Part shown: in pieces, positions 9,251-18,369 of the stretch
Layout: the number at the start of each line of letters is the position of its first letter
Numbering within the stretch: position 1 is the stretch's first letter
Assembly (NCBI GenBank): GCA_963752815.1
Contig: CAVVZI010000015.1
Location: 310,001-374,000 of the forward strand
Reading direction: 5' to 3'
DNA: 64,000 bases
Source of the DNA: Sva-07 sp963752815
GTDB lineage: Bacteria > Actinomycetota > Acidimicrobiia > Acidimicrobiales > Ilumatobacteraceae
Made by a program: the position numbers and the translations under genes
The notes under the pieces: generated by a model
Databases searched by the model: none
The model's input: only the letters and a program-made list of their open reading frames with translations
Told to the model about the DNA's origin: nothing

Positions 9251-9901
9251 ATGCCGCGCCCGAACCGCGTCGATCCCTGGGGGGACATGCACGCTTCGCC
9301 CGCACGGGGCCTCTTCACCGGCAACCGCGGTTGTCTCGTGGACGACGACCGCCAGATCGTGCGCCACCACCGCGGGTCGCTGTGGATCATCTGCCGGACC
9401 GAATTCCGGGGCTGGAAGCACCCGCTCGATGCACCCCGCCGATGGACACCGCTGTTCTTCCTCGACGACGCGGTGGCCCTGGCTGCTGGGCATCGACCGT
9501 GTGCGTTGTGCCGACGCGACGACTACCTGGCGTATCGGTCGGCCGTGACGAGCGCAGCCGGGCTCACTACGCCCGTGTCGGCCGTCGATCTGAACCGTCG
9601 CCTGAGCCGCGAACGGCTCCGCCGGGGTGGCGGTCTGCACCGCGCTGGCGACCGCATCCTGTGGGAGGCGCCGCTCGAAGAACTCCCGCCCGGCACGGTG
9701 ATCATCGGTGGGCACGACAGGTCGCCGCACCTCGTCACCCCCGACGGGCTCAGGCCGTTCGGCTTCGGGGGCTGGGGTGAACCGGTCCGGTCGTCGACCC
9801 GACTCGTCGACGTGCTGACGCCGCCCACCTCGGTCCTCGCGCTCGGCCACGGCTTCACCCCCGTCCTCCACCCCAGCGCCATCATTCCGTCCTTGCGATG
9901 A
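9251..9901 (+). CDS. Uncharacterised protein with Ada-like Cys motif
   Basis: 216 residues of an actinobacterial family of unknown function. The N-terminal half has GNRGCLVDD, then LWIICRTEFRGW, then AAGHRPCALCRRDDYLAYR; the last resembles the Cys-rich metal-binding segment of Ada. It follows the oxygenase gene by 17 bases, so it likely belongs to the alkylation operon. Its final codons, TTG CGA TGA, lie inside a family A hairpin (9893-9937), so the repeat provides the stop codon. A metal-binding or DNA-related role is an inference. Confidence 0.7.
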   Translation: MPRPNRVDPWGDMHASPARGLFTGNRGCLVDDDRQIVRHHRGSLWIICRTEFRGWKHPLDAPRRWTPLFFLDDAVALAAGHRPCALCRRDDYLAYRSAVTSAAGLTTPVSAVDLNRRLSRERLRRGGGLHRAGDRILWEAPLEELPPGTVIIGGHDRSPHLVTPDGLRPFGFGGWGEPVRSSTRLVDVLTPPTSVLALGHGFTPVLHPSAIIPSLR

Positions 9902-9937
9902 GCGAACGCCCCGTATACGGGGGTTGGCTCATCGCAA
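9893..9937. repeat. Dispersed hairpin, family A copy 1
   Basis: Arms TTGCGATGAGC (9893-9903) and GCTCATCGCAA (9927-9937) with further pairing through AAC-CCCC/GGGG-GTT inside, so nearly the whole 45 bp is palindromic. It overlaps the stop codon of the gene ending at 9901. First half of a double-hairpin module repeated at 11606-11714. Confidence 0.9.
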
Positions 9938-9951
9938 TGGCGACCACGATC

Positions 9952-9996
9952 TTGATGAGCGAACGGACCGAGGGGTGGACCGTTGGCTCATCGCAA
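9952..9996. repeat. Dispersed hairpin, family A copy 2
   Basis: Arms GATGAGCGAACGG and CCGTTGGCTCATC around a GAGGGGTG-type loop. Almost identical to 11669-11714. On the minus strand its TTGCGATGA supplies the stop codon (9988-9990) of the broken membrane gene to its right. Confidence 0.88.
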
Positions 9997-11028
9997 TCGG
10001 GTGAGCGAGGCGTGAATCGTCCGACGCTCAATCGTCGAATCCGACGATCTGTGCCCGGCGCGGAGCGCAGCGTCGGCCAATGCCGTGTCGAACTGATCCT
10101 CCGACATCACCAGGTCACCCGATTCCGCTTCCAGGACAGCGTCCATCACGATGATCGTCCGACCGATGCGCATCGTTGCCGACTCGCGTCGCTCCGGTCC
10201 GTGCGACACGCCGGCCTCGTCGATCCAGAACGACGTCGGTCTGCAGGCGTCGCTGCACGTCGTCGGCGACGACGGCGAAGTCCGTCTCGACCGGGTTCCC
10301 GAACAGCGCAGGCGTCGCATGGTCACTCGGATCGCAGCACCAACCACCGTATGCATCGGTCTGCTCGTAGTACTGCAGGAGACACTCGTCCTGGAAGCTC
10401 GGATCGACGGTGGCCTCGAACATCGCCTCGGCTTCGGTCTCCGACGGGAACACCACCACGTACTGACTGGCGATGGACTCGTCGAGGTGGAAGAAGCGGT
10501 AGTCGACGCGCGCGGGCCGTCCGGGCTCTCGAACACGGTGTCGAGGAACGGTGCGCAGCCGGGCACCTTCGCCGCGACCGAACGGTCGAGCGTCATCGGC
10601 TGCACCGGGGCAGCGGTCCACCCCGGCGCGTACTCTGCGGCTCGGATCGATCAGCAGCTACCTCGCCATCTCCGCGGCGATTCCCGCGTCGAAGGCGATG
10701 CCCGAATCGGCGGCGACCGTGGTCGACGGTTGCTGGATCACCGCCGGCTCGCTGGCTCGCGATCCCGGAGGACGACGGCGGCGGCCAGTGCGACGATTGC
10801 GACCGCTGCCGCGGCGAGCACGACGATGAGCGGCCAGAGACGCCCGTGCCCGGTCGTGTGAGTCGAGTCGGTCTCCTCGAGCGTCATCTCCTGGCGCTCG
10901 TCCACCGCCGTCATCGCATCATGGGAGTCGATCGCGACGTCGACGTCGAGCATGACGCGGCGCCGGAACTCGACGTCCGGCTCGACCCGCCGGTCCGGCG
11001 TACGGAGCACCTCGAACGGGTCAGACAT
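9988..11028 (-). pseudogene. Broken membrane partner (probable anti-sigma-like protein) of the adjacent ECF sigma factor
   Basis: Starts at ATG 11028, overlapping the sigma stop by 8 bases, with MSDPFEVLRTPDRRVEPD, then a membrane helix LWPLIVVLAAAAVAIVALAA. The coding sense then jumps between frames: near 10738 (to VIQQPSTTVAADSG), between 10680 and 10635 (to EYAPGWTAAPVQPM), near 10505-10516 (to VDYRFFHLDE), and near 10225-10231 (to FWIDEAGVSHG). At least four frame changes occur in about 600 bases. The pieces join into one plausible membrane protein with an extracytoplasmic C-terminal domain. Either a decaying gene or a badly sequenced one; the break density is the highest in the window. 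Confidence 0.7.
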
Positions 11029-11536
11029 CACGGCCTTCGATCTCCTGGTAGCGGTCCCGGAACGCCGCCTTTGACCGAACCAGCAGAGTCTCCGTGGCGT
11101 GGACGGACCGACCGACGAGCTCGGCCACCTCCGGTACCGACAGGCCGTCGACGTAACGGAGCGTGAGGGCCAGGCGCTGGTGGGGATTGAGCAGCGCCAG
11201 GGCCTCGAACGCGGATCCCTCCTCGAACGCCGTGTCGGTCGACTCGTCCGCTCGCTCGGCCACGATCCTGTCGAACCGGTCACGCTCGCGGGCCTCCCGC
11301 CGCCAATGGTCGGACAGCTTGTGACGGGCGATGCCGATCAGCCACGGGACCGACATCTGGTCCGGCGAACTACCCGACACGGTTCCCACGGCGGCGAGCA
11401 GGGTCTCCGACGTGAGGTCCTCGGCGACGGCCTTCTCCCGGGTTCGATGGAGCAGATAGCCGTAGACGTCGGGCAGGGCGCGATCGAGGAAGGAAACCAA
11501 CGCCTCCTTCTCGACGGCACCGGCCGACAGCATCAT
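11021..11536 (-). CDS. ECF-type RNA polymerase sigma factor
   Basis: 171 residues. Region 2 spans LPDVYGYLLHRTREKAVAED and WLIGIARHKLSDHWRREAR; region 4 spans LNPHQRLALTLRYVDGLSVPEVAEL. Cotranscribed with the overlapping membrane gene downstream, the usual sigma/anti-sigma layout. Starts are ATG 11536 or 11533. If the partner gene is truly broken, this sigma factor could be unrestrained. Target genes are unknown. The locus sits between two copies of a double-hairpin module. Confidence 0.85.
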   Translation of the reverse strand: MMLSAGAVEKEALVSFLDRALPDVYGYLLHRTREKAVAEDLTSETLLAAVGTVSGSSPDQMSVPWLIGIARHKLSDHWRREARERDRFDRIVAERADESTDTAFEEGSAFEALALLNPHQRLALTLRYVDGLSVPEVAELVGRSVHATETLLVRSKAAFRDRYQEIEGRDV

Positions 11537-11605
11537 GCCCCTACATCGCTTCCCACACCCGGATTCCGAACACGCGTCAGATCATTTCACCCGACCACGA
11601 CCAGC

Positions 11606-11651
11606 TTGCGATGAGCGAACGCACCGTAGGCGGGGGTTTGGCTCATCGCAA
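11606..11651. repeat. Dispersed hairpin, family A copy 3
   Basis: Arms TTGCGATGAGC (11606-11616) and GCTCATCGCAA (11641-11651), internal CACCG/CGGGGG partial pairing. Counterpart of 9893-9937. It lies between the nuoN 3' end and the sigma gene, both on the minus strand. Confidence 0.88.
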
Positions 11652-11668
11652 CGGCGCGACCACCGATC

Positions 11669-11714
11669 TTCGATGAGCGAACGGACCGAGGGGTGGGCCG
11701 TTGGCTCATCGCAA
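11669..11714. repeat. Dispersed hairpin, family A copy 4
   Basis: Arms CGATGAGCGAACGG and CCGTTGGCTCATCG. Matches 9952-9996 with only a few differences, including the spacer GATCTT before it. Located just after the nuoN stop, where it could act as the 3' end of the respiratory superoperon; there is no clear T-run. Confidence 0.88.
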
Positions 11715-11730
11715 CGGGGAGACGGGCGCG

Positions 11731-13245
11731 TCAGCGGGCGTACTGGGTGACCGTGTCGGCGGCTTCGATGAGCCAGCCGGGGAAGATCCCGACGGCGACC
11801 GTGAAGACGGCCGCGGCCGTGATGGCGAGACCGGCGGAGAACGGCACGGCCAGGGCCCCGGCGTCATCGTCGGCGGGCGACAGCCACATGCTGACCATGA
11901 TCCGCAGGTAGAGGAACGCGGCCACGACGGCCGCCACCATGGCGATCACGGCGATGGCGTAGCTGTGCTCCTCGACGGCGGCCTGGATCACGCCGAACTT
12001 GGCGATGAACCCGGTCGTGAACGGCACACCCGCCTGCGCCAGCAGGAACACCGTGAACGTGAGCGCGAGCAACGGTCGCCGTGCCAACAGACCCTTGAAG
12101 GCGTCGAGGCTCGTGTCGCCACCGTTCTGACGGCCGACGATGCTGACGACGCCGAAGGAACCGACCACGAGGATCCCGTAGAGCATCAGATACAGCACGA
12201 CGGCAGGCACGCCCGGACCGGCGTCGACCTCACCGGCCTGGTGGGCGGCGGCCTCGACGCCGACGAGGATGAACCCGGCGTGGCTGATCGAGGAGTAGGC
12301 GAGCATCCGCTTGACGTTGGTCTGCACGACGGCGAGGAACGACCCGACGAGCAGCGACAGCAACGCCAGCACCCAGATCACCGGACGCCAGTCGTTGCGG
12401 TAGAACGGCAGCGCGATCACCAGCACGCGCAGCATCGCGGCGAACGCGGCGGCCTTGCCGGCCGAGGCCATGAACGCCGTGACCGGCGACGGCGAGCCCT
12501 GATACACGTCGGGCACCCACACGTGGAACGGCGCGGCAGCGACCTTGAAGCCGAGGCCCACGAGCATCATGGCGATACCGGCGAGCGCCAGCGGGTTGGG
12601 ACCGGAGACGTCGACCGTGGTCTGCATCGCCAGCACCATCTCGGAGATGTTCGTGGTGCCGACCGACCCGTAGACCAGCGCGATGCCGTAGAGGAAGAAC
12701 GCCGACGAGAAGCCGCCGAGCACGAAGTACTTGATGCCGGCCTCGGCGCTCTCGGAGCTGCGGCGGTTGCTCGCGGCGAGCACGTACAAGGCGAGCGAGA
12801 GCGTTTCGAGGCCGAGGAACAGCACGATGAAGTCGTTCGCCGACGCCATGACCACGCCGCCGATCGCGGCGACCAGGTAGAGGGCGTAGATCTCGGGCCC
12901 GTCGTTCGGTGTGCCGCGCAACGACTCGTCGGTCAGGAGCGAAACGAGCAGCAGGGCGATGCAGATCGTGATCGTCAGGAACATCGCCAGCGTGTCGAAG
13001 GCGATCGCGCCGCCGACGAGCGTGGACGGCCCGTTGTCGGTGATGTCGTCCCACTGCACCATGGCGAACGCAGCCGCCGTGCCGGCGGTGATGGCACTGA
13101 ACATCGCGTACCAGCCGTTGGGCCACTTCGGGGTGAGCGCGCCGAGCAGCATGATGCCGAGGGCGCCGGCGAGCAGCGTGAGCATCGGCGACAGGGCGAA
13201 CCAGCCGACCTCCGGGCCGACGAACGTGTCGAGTTGCGCGAGCAT
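11731..13245 (-). CDS. nuoN: NADH-quinone oxidoreductase subunit N
   Basis: 504-residue antiporter-like proton-pumping subunit of complex I in the cytoplasmic membrane. Conserved stretches include FKVAAAPFHVWVPDVYQGSP (discontinuous helix and Lys) and KRMLAYSSISHAGFILVG. About 14 membrane segments are apparent. ATG 13245 overlaps the nuoM stop. Last gene of the nuo series; two family A hairpins follow. Confidence 0.95.
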   Translation of the reverse strand: MLAQLDTFVGPEVGWFALSPMLTLLAGALGIMLLGALTPKWPNGWYAMFSAITAGTAAAFAMVQWDDITDNGPSTLVGGAIAFDTLAMFLTITICIALLLVSLLTDESLRGTPNDGPEIYALYLVAAIGGVVMASANDFIVLFLGLETLSLALYVLAASNRRSSESAEAGIKYFVLGGFSSAFFLYGIALVYGSVGTTNISEMVLAMQTTVDVSGPNPLALAGIAMMLVGLGFKVAAAPFHVWVPDVYQGSPSPVTAFMASAGKAAAFAAMLRVLVIALPFYRNDWRPVIWVLALLSLLVGSFLAVVQTNVKRMLAYSSISHAGFILVGVEAAAHQAGEVDAGPGVPAVVLYLMLYGILVVGSFGVVSIVGRQNGGDTSLDAFKGLLARRPLLALTFTVFLLAQAGVPFTTGFIAKFGVIQAAVEEHSYAIAVIAMVAAVVAAFLYLRIMVSMWLSPADDDAGALAVPFSAGLAITAAAVFTVAVGIFPGWLIEAADTVTQYAR

Positions 13246-14843
13246 CAGTCGCCCGCTCCCTCGGTCGAGTCGCCTTCGGTCTCGCCGGACTCGGACACGA
13301 CGCCGATCTGGATCTTCGGCACCGGCTGCACGTAGTCGGTGTGGTCCTCGACGTGGCTGATCAGCTTGTCGATGCTCGGCTGGATGCGGTCGAGGACCGG
13401 CTTCGGGTACACGCCCATGTAGACGATCGCCACCAGGAACGGCAGCAGCACCGCGCCTTCCTTGAACGAGATCTCGCGGAAGCGCTTGTTGGCCTCGTCG
13501 GGTTCACCGTGGAACACCCGCTGGTAGGCCCAGAGCAGGTAGAGGGCGGCGAGGATCACGCCGGTCGCCGCGACCACCGTCCACCAGCGGGCGGTCAGGA
13601 ACGATCCGATGAGGATCAGGAACTCGCCGACGAAACCGTTGAGCCCCGGCACGCCGATCGACGACAGCATCACGAGCATGAAGCCGGCGGCGAAGATCGG
13701 GGCGACCTGCTGGATGCCCTTCAGCTCGGAGATCTTGCGCGTCGACCGTCGCTCGTAGATCATCCCGACGAGGAGGAACAACGCCCCGGTCGACACACCG
13801 TGGTTGATCATCTGCAGCACGGCGCCGGACAGCGACTGCGTGGTGAAGGCGAACGTGCCGAGGATGATGAAGCCCATGTGCGCGACCGACGAGTACGCGA
13901 CGAGGCGCTTGAGGTCCATCTGCATCGTGGCAACGACCGCGCCGTAGACGATGCCGACCACCGCCAAGGTGAGCCAGAACGGGCGGCTCCAGTACGCGGC
14001 CTCGGGGAACAGGCCGAGGCCGAAGCGCAGGAAGCCGTAGGTGCCGAGCTTGAGCATCACACCGGCCAGCACGATCGAACCGGCCGTCGGGGCCTGCGTG
14101 TGGGCGTCGGGCAACCACGTGTGCAGCGGGAAGATCGGGACCTTGACGGCGAAGGCGATGGCGAACGCGAAGAACAGCCATCGGCCGGTGGACGCGGCGA
14201 AGTTCGCGCCGTCGGAGATCTCGACCAGGTCGAACGTGGTGTGGCCCAGCTCACTGCTGGCGATGGCGACGGTGGCGATCAGGCCGACGAGCATGAACGC
14301 CGAGCCGAACATCGTGAACAGGAAGAACTTCGTCGCCGCGTACACGCGGTTCTCGTAGCCCCAACCGCCGATCAGGAAGTACATCGGCACGAGGACGATC
14401 TCGAAGAAGATGAAGAAGACGAACAGGTCGAGGCTGAGGAAGCTGCCCATCACACCGGCCTGCAGCATCAGCAGCCACGCCAGATAGGGCCGCTCGTCAT
14501 GGTGCGGGTCGACGCCGACGATCGCCAGCGGGAACAGCAGACCGGTGAGCACCACGAGGAACAACGAGATGCCGTCGACACCGAGGTGCCACGAGATCCC
14601 CCATGGCTCGATCCAGGTGTGGAACGACTGGAACTGGTAACCGGCGTCGCCCGTCTCGAACGAGGCGAGCAGCCAGACGGTGAGTGCGGCGGTGGCCACC
14701 GACGACAGCAGGGCCAGCATCTTGGCGAAGTCGGGTCGCGACCGCGGCGAGAGGGCGACGAGCAGCGCGCCGATGATCGGCACGAGGATGATGGCGGTGA
14801 GGATCGGGAACCCGAGACTGACGGTCGTTTCCTGGGCGAGCAT
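13245..14843 (-). CDS. nuoM: NADH-quinone oxidoreductase subunit M
   Basis: 532-residue proton-pumping membrane subunit. Key stretches are FFIFFEIVLVPMYFLIGGWG with the conserved Glu, KVPIFPLHTWLPDAHTQAPT and LKRLVAYSSVAHMGF. ATG 14843 overlaps the nuoL stop. The long C-terminal tail is acidic (SESGETEGDSTEGAGD). Intact. Confidence 0.95.
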   Translation of the reverse strand: MLAQETTVSLGFPILTAIILVPIIGALLVALSPRSRPDFAKMLALLSSVATAALTVWLLASFETGDAGYQFQSFHTWIEPWGISWHLGVDGISLFLVVLTGLLFPLAIVGVDPHHDERPYLAWLLMLQAGVMGSFLSLDLFVFFIFFEIVLVPMYFLIGGWGYENRVYAATKFFLFTMFGSAFMLVGLIATVAIASSELGHTTFDLVEISDGANFAASTGRWLFFAFAIAFAVKVPIFPLHTWLPDAHTQAPTAGSIVLAGVMLKLGTYGFLRFGLGLFPEAAYWSRPFWLTLAVVGIVYGAVVATMQMDLKRLVAYSSVAHMGFIILGTFAFTTQSLSGAVLQMINHGVSTGALFLLVGMIYERRSTRKISELKGIQQVAPIFAAGFMLVMLSSIGVPGLNGFVGEFLILIGSFLTARWWTVVAATGVILAALYLLWAYQRVFHGEPDEANKRFREISFKEGAVLLPFLVAIVYMGVYPKPVLDRIQPSIDKLISHVEDHTDYVQPVPKIQIGVVSESGETEGDSTEGAGD

Positions 14844-16771
14844 CAGATGATCCCCCGGATGACGACGAACCAGCCGAGCAGCAGCACCACGCCGATGCCG
14901 ATGATCGACGCGTACTGCCGGACGTAGCCCGTCTCGGCCTTGCGGACCTCGGTCGCGGTCTCCCGGACGACGACCGACGTCCCGTTGGCCGCACCGTCGA
15001 TGACCGTGGCGTCGAACGCGGCGGTCGCCTCGAACCCCTTGCGGCCCGGATTGCCCATGAACCAGGTGATCGCCGTGTCGTAGTACCAGCCCGCGGCGAA
15101 CAGCTTCGGCTCGAACGCCTTGATCCGCTGCTTCTGGTAGATCAGCCAGGCGATCACGATGCCGACGAACGAACACACGATGGCGAGGATCAGCAGCAAC
15201 ACGAGATGGTCGTCGGCCCAGGTGTTGGTGATGTCGGCCTCACCGAAGCCCACCACGGGCTCGAGGAAGTGCTCCAGATGGTGCTCCCATTCGTCGGGGA
15301 TGATGCCGAGGTGCGGCAGCTGCATCAGCCCGCCGAAGATGGCGAGGACGCCGAGGATGACGAGTGGGATGAGCATGAGCGGCGACGACTCGTGGGGCTT
15401 GGTATCACCGTGGGCGCCGTGCTCGTCCGCGTGGCTCTCCCACCTGGCGGTGCCGAAGAAGGTCATGATCACCTGACGGGTCATGTACAGCGCCGTCAGG
15501 AGCGCCGTGGCGTAGATCAGCACGTAGAGCGCCCAGCTCTCGGCCCCGGCGAAGAGCAGGATCTCGTCCTTCGACCAGAAGCCGGCGAACGGCGGCACGC
15601 CGGCGATGGCGAGCCAGCCGATGATGAAGGTGCCGCACGTGATCGGCATCAGCTTGGCCAGCTTGCCCATCTTGCGCATGTCCTGCTCGTCGTGCATCCC
15701 GTGGATGACCGAGCCGGAACCGAGGAACAGCAGCGCCTTGAAGAAGGCGTGCGTGATCATGTGGAACACGGCCGCGACGTACGCGCCGGTGCCGATGGCG
15801 AGGAACATGAACCCGAGCTGCGACACGGTGGAGTACGCGAGGACGCGTTTGATGTCGGTCTGCGCCAAGGCGATCGTGGCGGCGAAGAAGGCGGTCAGCA
15901 CGCCGACCCAGGCGATCGTCGGTCCGATCCAGTCGTTGGCCACCGTGAGGACGGGGTTGACGCGCACCATCAGGTAGACACCGGCGGTGACCATCGTGGC
16001 GGCGTGGATCAGCGCCGACACCGGCGTCGGGCCGGCCATGGCGTCGGGGAGCCAGATGAACAGCGGCAGCTGCGCCGACTTGCCGACCGCCCCGACGAAC
16101 AGCAGGGCCGCGATCGCGGTGGCGGTGGTCGGCGACAGCAGGCCCGACTGGGCGTTGTTGTTGAGCACGCCGAAGCTGAGCGAGCCGACCGTCGAGAACG
16201 TGAGGAACATCGCCATCATGAAGCCCCAGTCACCGATGCGGTTGGTGACGAAGGCCTTCTTGCCGGCGGTGGCGGCCGATTCGCGGGTGTGCCAGAAGGC
16301 GATGAGGAAGTAGGAGCAGGTGCCGACGCCCTCCCAGCCGAGGAAGGTGACCAGCATGTTCTCGCCGAGCACCAGCAGCAGCATGGCGAACACGAACAGG
16401 TTGAGGTAGAGGAAGAACTTCGTGAACTTCGGGTCACCGTGCATGTACCCGATCGAGTACATGTGGATCAGCGCGCCGACGCCGGTGACGAACAGGCACA
16501 TGATGATCGAGAGCGGGTCGGCCAGCAGCGCGAGGTCGACGTGCAGCGCGCCCACCGGGATCCACGTGAAGATCACGTCGACGCTCGAGCGCTCCTCGGA
16601 GCTCATCCCGAGCATGTCGATGTAGACGCCCACCGAGACCACGAACGACGCGGCCACCATCAGCGTGGCGATCCACCCCGCGAGCGGCTCGCCCAGGCGG
16701 CGCCCGAGGAGCAGGATGATCAGGAACCCGGCCAGTGGGAAGGCAGGGATCAACCACAGCACGTCGAGCAC
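14843..16771 (-). CDS. nuoL: NADH-quinone oxidoreductase subunit L
   Basis: 642-residue largest proton-pumping subunit, carrying the long lateral C-terminal helix. Key stretches are GWEGVGTCSYFLIAFWHTR, LPLFIWLPDAMAGPTPVSAL and DIKRVLAYSTVSQLGFM. A His-rich loop (ESHADEHGAHGDTKPHESS) lies near residue 445. It starts 6 bases after the nuoK stop. Intact. Confidence 0.95.
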   Translation of the reverse strand: MLDVLWLIPAFPLAGFLIILLLGRRLGEPLAGWIATLMVAASFVVSVGVYIDMLGMSSEERSSVDVIFTWIPVGALHVDLALLADPLSIIMCLFVTGVGALIHMYSIGYMHGDPKFTKFFLYLNLFVFAMLLLVLGENMLVTFLGWEGVGTCSYFLIAFWHTRESAATAGKKAFVTNRIGDWGFMMAMFLTFSTVGSLSFGVLNNNAQSGLLSPTTATAIAALLFVGAVGKSAQLPLFIWLPDAMAGPTPVSALIHAATMVTAGVYLMVRVNPVLTVANDWIGPTIAWVGVLTAFFAATIALAQTDIKRVLAYSTVSQLGFMFLAIGTGAYVAAVFHMITHAFFKALLFLGSGSVIHGMHDEQDMRKMGKLAKLMPITCGTFIIGWLAIAGVPPFAGFWSKDEILLFAGAESWALYVLIYATALLTALYMTRQVIMTFFGTARWESHADEHGAHGDTKPHESSPLMLIPLVILGVLAIFGGLMQLPHLGIIPDEWEHHLEHFLEPVVGFGEADITNTWADDHLVLLLILAIVCSFVGIVIAWLIYQKQRIKAFEPKLFAAGWYYDTAITWFMGNPGRKGFEATAAFDATVIDGAANGTSVVVRETATEVRKAETGYVRQYASIIGIGVVLLLGWFVVIRGII

Positions 16772-16777
16772 GGCGCG

Positions 16778-17089
16778 TCAGCCCTTCAACTCGGCGAGGT
16801 CGTCGGCGGTGGCACCGGGGCGGGCACGCAGGATCGACACGAGGATGCCGAGGCCCACCACGGCCTCGGCGGCGGCAACCACCATCACGAAGAACACCGC
16901 CGTCTGGCCGTCGATGTTGCCGAGCTGCACCGACAGGGCGACGAAACTCAGGTTCGCCGCGTTGAGCATCAACTCGATGCACATGACCATCACGAGCGGG
17001 TTGCGCCGTATCAGGAGCCCGACCGCGCCGATCGAGAACAGCAGTGCCGACAGCAGCAGGTACCAGGTGGGTTCGATGACGGCGATCAC
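16778..17089 (-). CDS. nuoK: NADH-quinone oxidoreductase subunit K
   Basis: 103 residues with three membrane helices and the conserved buried Glu residues in MCIELMLNAANL and AAAEAVVGLGILV. Normal length for NuoK. It overlaps the nuoJ stop by 4 bases. Confidence 0.95.
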   Translation of the reverse strand: MIAVIEPTWYLLLSALLFSIGAVGLLIRRNPLVMVMCIELMLNAANLSFVALSVQLGNIDGQTAVFFVMVVAAAEAVVGLGILVSILRARPGATADDLAELKG

Positions 17090-17673
17090 TGGTCCGACCC
17101 GCCTTGCCCGCCGTCGCCGAGGCCGGCCGACCGTGGCCAGCGCCGCGTCACGAGCACCGTGCCGGTCACGGCCACGATCAGCAGCACCGATGCCAGTTCG
17201 AGGGCGAACACGTAGTCGCCGTACAGGCTCGCGCCGAGCTGTTGGATGTTGGCATCGTGACCGGCGTTCTCGCCGGCGACGGCGAGGCCGGTCCCCGGGT
17301 TGATCGCCAACGAGTCACGCGCTCGCACGATCGCCGCGCCGAGCAGGCCGACGAGCCCGACGCCCATCACGAGCGCCAGTGGACGCTGGAGCGGGATCGG
17401 TTCGACCTGGAGGTCCATGGTGCGGTCGATGCCGAGCAGCATGATGACGAACAGGAACAGCACGACGATCGCGCCGGCGTACACGATGATCTGCACCACG
17501 GCGACGAAGTGCGCGCCGAGCGCCACGAACTGCACGGCCACGCCGAACAGCGTGAGCACGAGGCCGAGCGCGGCGTGGACCGGGCTCTTCATCGCGATGA
17601 CGCCGATGGCGCCGCCGAGGATCATGACTGCCGCGGAGAAGAACACCACGTATTCGATGAATGTGGCATTCAC
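17086..17673 (-). CDS. nuoJ: NADH-quinone oxidoreductase subunit J
   Basis: 195-residue membrane subunit with five helices; conserved HFVAVVQIIVYAGAIVVLFL contains the pi-bulge helix of NuoJ. GTG 17673 overlaps the nuoI stop (GTGA). The C-terminus is a short Gly/Asp-rich tail. Intact. Confidence 0.94.
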   Translation of the reverse strand: MNATFIEYVVFFSAAVMILGGAIGVIAMKSPVHAALGLVLTLFGVAVQFVALGAHFVAVVQIIVYAGAIVVLFLFVIMLLGIDRTMDLQVEPIPLQRPLALVMGVGLVGLLGAAIVRARDSLAINPGTGLAVAGENAGHDANIQQLGASLYGDYVFALELASVLLIVAVTGTVLVTRRWPRSAGLGDGGQGGSDQ

Positions 17674-18369
17674 CGCTCGACCACCCTCGTGCCCTTCACG
17701 GTCGGGCCGGCCGAGCGGTCGCGCTCGGTCTGTTCCGGCTCGGGCGCGCGCACGCCGTAGCCGAGTTCACCGCTCCAGCCGACCTGCCCCTCGAACGTGG
17801 CGTCGCCCGACGGCGATGTCGCCCGCATCCATCCACTCGTGAGCACGTCGTCGCCCTCGCGCCAGTCCTCCCACGGCAGGTGCTGCGGCTTGCCGTCGTC
17901 GTCGACGAGGAGTTCGGCCTTCGTGTAGATGGCGTCCTTGCGGTTCGTGAACGAGAACTCGAAGAGCTTCGATTCGGTGATCGCTTCGGTCGGGCACGCC
18001 TCGACGCACATGTCGCAGTGGATGCAGCGCAGGTAGTTGATCTCGTAGACGAAGCCGAAGCGCTCGCCCGGCGACGTGGGATCCTCGGGATCGTTGTCGG
18101 CACCGCGGACGTGGATGCAGTCGGCCGGGCAGACACCGGCGCACAGCTCGCATCCGATGCACTTCTCCATGCCGTCCTCGTAGCGGTTGAGCACATGGCG
18201 TCCGTGCAGCCGTTCGGGTCGCGGCGAGCTTCTCGTCGTGTTGGACGTCGCGGGCCGTGTCGCCCTTGCGCTTCGCGCGCCGGCCACCCGAGTACTCGGT
18301 GGTGACCCGATCGCCGCCGAACAGGCGGTGCTGGCGGATCGTGACGGCAAATCCCTCGAGGTAGCCCAT
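17670..18369 (-). CDS. nuoI: NADH-quinone oxidoreductase subunit I, with an apparent frameshift
   Basis: Carries the N6a/N6b [4Fe-4S] clusters that pass electrons toward quinone. Both cluster motifs are present: CIGCELCAGVCPADC and CIHCDMCVEACPTEA. The N-terminus MGYLEGFAVTIRQHRLFGGD and the part from PERLHGRHVLNRYEDG are in different frames, joined near 18216-18222. The span is 3n+1, as if one base is extra. ATG 18369 overlaps the nuoH stop. Because the protein is essential to complex I, a sequencing error is the likely cause. Confidence 0.9.

Noticed and set aside
9893..11714. Insertion sequence around the second sigma gene
   Set aside because: The flanking modules are direct copies but no transposase or target duplication is visible.
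15206..17215. Long plus-strand open frame across nuoL and nuoK
   Set aside because: Antisense to essential, intact subunits; composition is His/Asp/Glu repeats without a domain.
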